A DNA stretch of 64,000 nt from contig CAJNOL010000408.1 in assembly GCA_905250125.1 (NCBI GenBank), forward strand, positions 62,001-126,000, read 5' to 3'. Origin of the DNA: Rotaria sordida (taxonomy: Eukaryota > Rotifera > Eurotatoria > Philodinida > Philodinidae). The notes under the pieces were generated by a model, which was given only the letters and a program-made list of their open reading frames with translations, was not told the origin of the DNA and ran no database searches. Each line of letters opens with the position of its first letter. Positions within the stretch are counted from its first letter, which is position 1. Shown here piece after piece: positions 59,861 to 64,000 of the stretch. The translations under genes and the position numbers were made by a program.

Positions 59861-60923
59861 CGGGTGAATCAGTATAACTGGGCGTGTTTTCTATTAGATT
59901 TTTTCATCACTTAATACATTTTATTACGAAATAAAATATACCACAAGATGTAGTGTGAAAAATTCTACAGTAGTTTTTCAAAATAGATAAAGTTCTATGT
60001 GATTTAATTTCCATATTGTAAAAAAGTTATTGTTTTGATACAAGACGAATTCCTTCTTTTTTATTTCATAAATAAATGAATCATAGTTTTTAACTTTATC
60101 TCATTGACTAAGTTTCGTAATTGTTGAGCAATTTGAACTGAATCATACCATTATGAATCATTCGCATAACTATTTTTGGTAGATCTTCAGGTTTCATTTC
60201 TTTTTATTAGCGAATACAGATTTATACAGACGTAACTTGTTATTATGAAGTTCGTATGTCCTTCTCACAAATAACATTAGAGAGTCAGTGGAAAAAGTTG
60301 TCAGCGCAGTCTCATATGGGATTAAAATGTGAAGCACCATGCCGTTGCTGTTGCTAATCACAGGGAAATTGCTTTTTTTTTCTATGTATCTTGGGACATA
60401 TTTCTTCATCCTTCTTTTATTTAATCTTCCAGAAATCCATCGAGGAAGTAGTTAATATATTGTAACAAATCGCTATTGATATACGGTCTGCAATTGACGT
60501 CCGTGATCGTCTTTTGGGAGCGTCTGTCACGGTCTATGGGAAGAAAAGTGTAAATTTCTACCCCATATACTTCAACACTTCTTTTAGTTCGTGTTTCGCA
60601 AAAATATAATCGAAACGCATATCAATTGATCTAAAATTAGCTATCAGTTATGGCTTTCCATATGATCTCATCAATCGAAAAAATAAGAAAAGAAATTCGT
60701 CTTGTATCAAAAAAAAAAAACTTTTTCGTAGCGTCAAAATTTGGTCACATAGAATTTTGTCTATTTTGGAAACTAAAAGTGCATATATAAAATAAGCTTT
60801 GTATTGTAGATTGTAGAGCTTTTCAAACTGCATCTTGTGATATATTTCGTTTTTTAATGAAACGTATTAGATGATAAAAAAAAAATAATACATAAAACAG
60901 GGTCATTTATTTTGATCCACCCA
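59861..60923. mobile_element. Repeat family A, complete copy with nested insertion
   Basis: TIRs of ~200 bp: left CGGGTGAATCAGTATAACTG, right (reversed) TGGGTGGATCAAAATAAATG, sharing AAATATACCACAAGATG, TAGTTTTCAAAATA and TTGATACAAGACGAATT words. The right end abuts TATA, fitting a TA target as in Tc1/mariner. Without the nested family B copy the element would be ~760 bp. No intact ORF. The truncated copy at 3721-4290 is the same family in the opposite orientation. Confidence 0.8.
60297..60600 (+). repeat. Repeat family B, short copy nested in family A
   Basis: Matches both ends of the 22541-23690 copy (GATTAAAATGTGAAGCACC, AATCTTCCAGAAATC, TTGATATACGGTCTG, then TTTCTACCCCATATACTTCAA, CGTGTTTCGCAAAAATA) but lacks ~800 bp between them. 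In the empty family A site (near 3985-4005) the sequence runs through a T-run, so the insertion point is at an oligo-T. Confidence 0.7.
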
Positions 60924-63900
60924 TTATATAGAATGATAGAGAATTTCAAGCTCTATCAGAACATACATATATATTAAATGTTTTAAAAAGATAATTCTAT
61001 AGTAATAAAAAATTTAAAAAAAATGATTTTGATGACAGTGACGAAAAACAAGTCCATAGGAATCTGATGATGAGAATGTCTTCATTTACAATTGATTTAT
61101 TTAGATAGTGTATAAGTGTAAGCTAACACATAAATACGCAAGATGAAAGAAAATTGCAAGCAACTTCAGAATATTTAATAACTTTTTAAAAAGTGTATTC
61201 TTATTATGATGATATATTTAAAGTGTGAACAGCAACTATTTCTTTTCGAGGTATATATATGATTGGATGCAGCTTGGCAAACTCATTCCAAATATTACTT
61301 TGGTTTTGCGCAACAATCTCCCTTTATTCGCAAAACTAATAATTCAAAGACAGAAGTTTGGTTCTTTAGGACACCAGTAGCTCTGTCTCTGTTCGCTGGT
61401 ACGATATAGCGTAATAGAAAATGATAAATTACATGTAGGAGAATAATTGATGAAAGTTTGAACTCAATCAGATTAAAACTTTGTTGGAGATTCACAAAAT
61501 ACGGTATGACCAATTTTTTTGGCCCACTTTTGGCTCAGTAATCGCTTTTTCTTCTACTCCATTTCTGATTCGATCGAAATAATTTTTTTCACATGATGAA
61601 GCTTATGGATCAATCATTCGCTTCAGATAGCCTTTCATTATAAAACATTTCGATAAGTTAATAACATCCATGATCTCCATATAATTACGAATTTAGGAAT
61701 AAATGTTTTGACGATAAACCTTTCAGGAGTTGACTTGATTTCTGACAATCTACTTTTAGGATAACATAGACTAACCATTAGAGAACTGCGGATCAGAGAT
61801 GCTCATGTAATCTTTTTCGTTATCCCATGGGACCCATAAGCTCCCCCATCCTCAGGGTTCTCCACAAGCCAACTTTTAAAAAACAACTTTCCTCATCTTT
61901 GGAGAGACTAGATTTTTGAAATTCAGTTCACCCCTATTCATGGACTCCCTTTGCTCCACCCATGGGATGAATATAAAAGACGTAGGTTATGTTATTGTAT
62001 CGATTGACGACGAAAAAAACACGCATGTGACATCTAATTTCGAATTTTCTCTAGTTAATATCGACGTATGGATGAAAAAAGAAAAGAAACGTAAAAGATA
62101 GATACAACACGCATCGCAAGAAACGAGAGAAAAACGCAAAAGAGAGAAAAAACGTGCAGCGCAAGCAAAGAGGGGGAAAAGGTACTTAACAACATGGACA
62201 GCGTGTTTATGTACGTGTATAGAGTGTGAAATAAGTCGATGATAGAAAGATGAACACAGAAAATAAAGAGAAGAAGTAATGGCAGCTGAAAAAAGAAAGA
62301 AATAGTAAAGATAATTATAAAAGTATAGAAAGAAAACGAAAGAATGGAATATGCTTTTCATATTGATACTTAAAGACGAAAGCAAAACAACGAAAAATAA
62401 AAATGAAGAACGAAAGAGAAAATGTATTGGCAGAACGTGTAACACACTGTATGACTAGTACGATGATACGACAATTTCTATAATCTCGTCATCTATTTTT
62501 TTCAAACGATTTCATAAATGATGAAAGTTCATTTAGACTATCGGATTAAAAGATTTTTTACCCCATGGTCCACATCATGGATAGGAAAATGAATTTGCGA
62601 AAATTTACTCTTGTAGGGAAAGATGATGGGGTGATATATCGCTCCCTCCCCATCTGGGACGTCACCCCATGGGTTCTCCATGGGCTCCGACCATATGGGT
62701 GCTCCGACGAGCATCTCTGCTGCGGATTCTCCCAGATCCGGGTCCAACCTTTTATTTTTTATTGGGTCCAGTTACACATTTTCGTGGGCCCGCAGCTTCT
62801 TATTAATCATAGATATATTCATTCCAATATTTGAACTTTCGAAAATAGAGGTTTCGCTCATGTCTATCTGGTTGTCCACTGTATATTAGATAACTAGTAA
62901 GTGATGATGACTACTATGCAATGATAAATAGACAATGAATAAAGTAACCATTTATCGTTGCTCAATAGAAAGCTTTTCGATCATGAAAACACTTAGTGTT
63001 CCCATGGTAAATGGAAGTGTAAGTAACAATAAGTGTGATACTTCTGATTAGAAAGTAAATCATTTTGTTTCTGATTTATCTTATTCAATACTCTAGATTT
63101 GTCTGAATTCTCTGTCATTTTGCTAAGGAGTCTTTTTATTATTATTTTGAAACAGATTTGTATTTCTATTCTTACAATAAAAGTACGACACGAACAAATG
63201 AATTTTATAATATATACCATCTGTTATAAAAGTAAGATAATCATTAGAGACCGAAACCGCATTGAATTATTCGATAATTCGATTCGACTCGGTTCAAACG
63301 AATCGAATTGAATCGAATGTAACTCTCTTTATTAACTCTCAAACACGAGTAATGAAATTCACTTCACTATACGGTTCATGTTCTCTGTGCTTTTTGCTTT
63401 TACAAACTTTATTGATTCCTATCCATGAGAAGTCTATTAGTTCAATTATTGCTGATATTTCCATTAAGGATGTCAGTTTATATTGACTTATTCTAAGACT
63501 GATAATTTTAGAGAAAACAGATATATCTGCAGCTGTTTTCATGACTACTTCTCTTTCCACATACTTAGGAGGATTGTTCTAGTTTTATATAGCAGTTAGA
63601 GCTGTCAATATTTTGTATGGTTTTAGTTAATACATGGATGGAGTTCTGTTATTGGTATGACAAGTGTTTGCTACTTTGATTACACGATTAGTAATACAGC
63701 TATAAATCAATGTAGATTTGATGATTTATTATTCTTCTACATAGCCTGATTCACTAGTTAAGAAGACAGCTGACTTTGAAAAACTTGATTGAAAATCACA
63801 TATCGAAGTTTTCTAATTTAAAAGTAACAGAATTGGTCCAACCAAGATTACGGATTACTAACTGCAGCTCAGATCAAAGAATTGAGATAGGTTTTAATTG

Positions 63901-64000
63901 AAAATAGAAGTTAGTGTACTCGTTTTCCTAATATATACGTTTTTCTCTAAGAAGACAAATATATTAGCGTTAATTATACAAATTTAAAAGCTACTACCTT
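60924..64000. other. Gene-poor right end with GC-rich repeat islands
   Basis: No supported gene over 3 kb. GC-rich patches stand out at 61795-61990 and 62560-62790. They share CCCATGGG and GAGCATCTCTG words in opposite orientation, and the second also has CAGATCCGGGTCC. A 63265-63320 patch is built of TTCGAAT/GATTCGA-type words. 62080-62440 is strongly purine-biased (AAAGAGAGAAAA type). Confidence 0.45.

Noticed and set aside
1-64000. CRISPR arrays, rRNA genes, bacterial operons
   Set aside because: No regularly spaced short repeats, no rRNA-like conserved blocks, and the genes are intron-rich and metazoan.

Overview
The window is about 70% AT eukaryotic DNA. Its genes have many exons, many introns are only 50-80 bp, and the proteins are clearly metazoan (RagA, SNX3, EDC4, NAA25, PGAP2, SLC25A44, IVNS1ABP, a GABA-A-type receptor). 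Four protein genes have a pyrimidine-rich splice acceptor 0-6 nt before the start codon. Together with very short intergenic gaps, many mariner-like DNA elements and a short telomere-like TGTGGG pair, this fits a bdelloid rotifer such as a Rotaria-like species. That assignment is an inference. The assembly has two 10-N gaps (17622-17631 and 41421-41430).

Layout. 1-421 is a fold-back repeat. 1168-3108 (+) is the IVNS1ABP-like kelch gene without a visible BTB end. 3721-4290 is a MITE. 5285-5830 (-) is a decayed GT23 fucosyltransferase fragment. 8459-9620 holds a broken ORF and a mariner remnant. 11973-15164 (+) is a GABA-A beta-like chloride channel. 17674-18863 (+) is an unrecognised cysteine-rich type I membrane protein. 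20243-21463 (-) is SLC25A44. 21737-27164 (-) is EDC4 without its WD40 end. 27441-30453 is a cluster of four hairpin elements. 32097-33077 (+) is TMEM179-like. 33415-35770 (-) is RagA. 36655-39552 is a LINE fragment, a minisatellite and a mariner. 41501-44729 (-) is RPUSD2, and 44798-45588 (-) is PGAP2. 46218-46966 (+) is SNX3 and 47265-57032 (+) is NAA25. 57770-59296 (-) is a WWE-PARP mono-ADP-ribosyltransferase. 59861-60923 is a MITE with a second repeat nested in it. No further gene could be supported to 64000.

The host genes are unrelated housekeeping or signalling genes. Functional links are loose: RagA and SLC25A44 both touch amino-acid metabolism, and SNX3 and PGAP2 both touch membrane traffic. 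PGAP2 and RPUSD2 lie 68 bp apart on one strand, with an acceptor just before the second start codon, so they are a candidate trans-spliced operon. Exon boundaries were placed by hand and checked by reading-frame phase. All coding models except the GT23 fragment and the ORF at 8459-8893 are phase-consistent from end to end. The notable accessory content is a set of at least seven hairpin or long-TIR elements from several families. Most of the long introns that stand out among the 50-80 bp ones carry repeat sequence, and one is almost entirely a single repeat.
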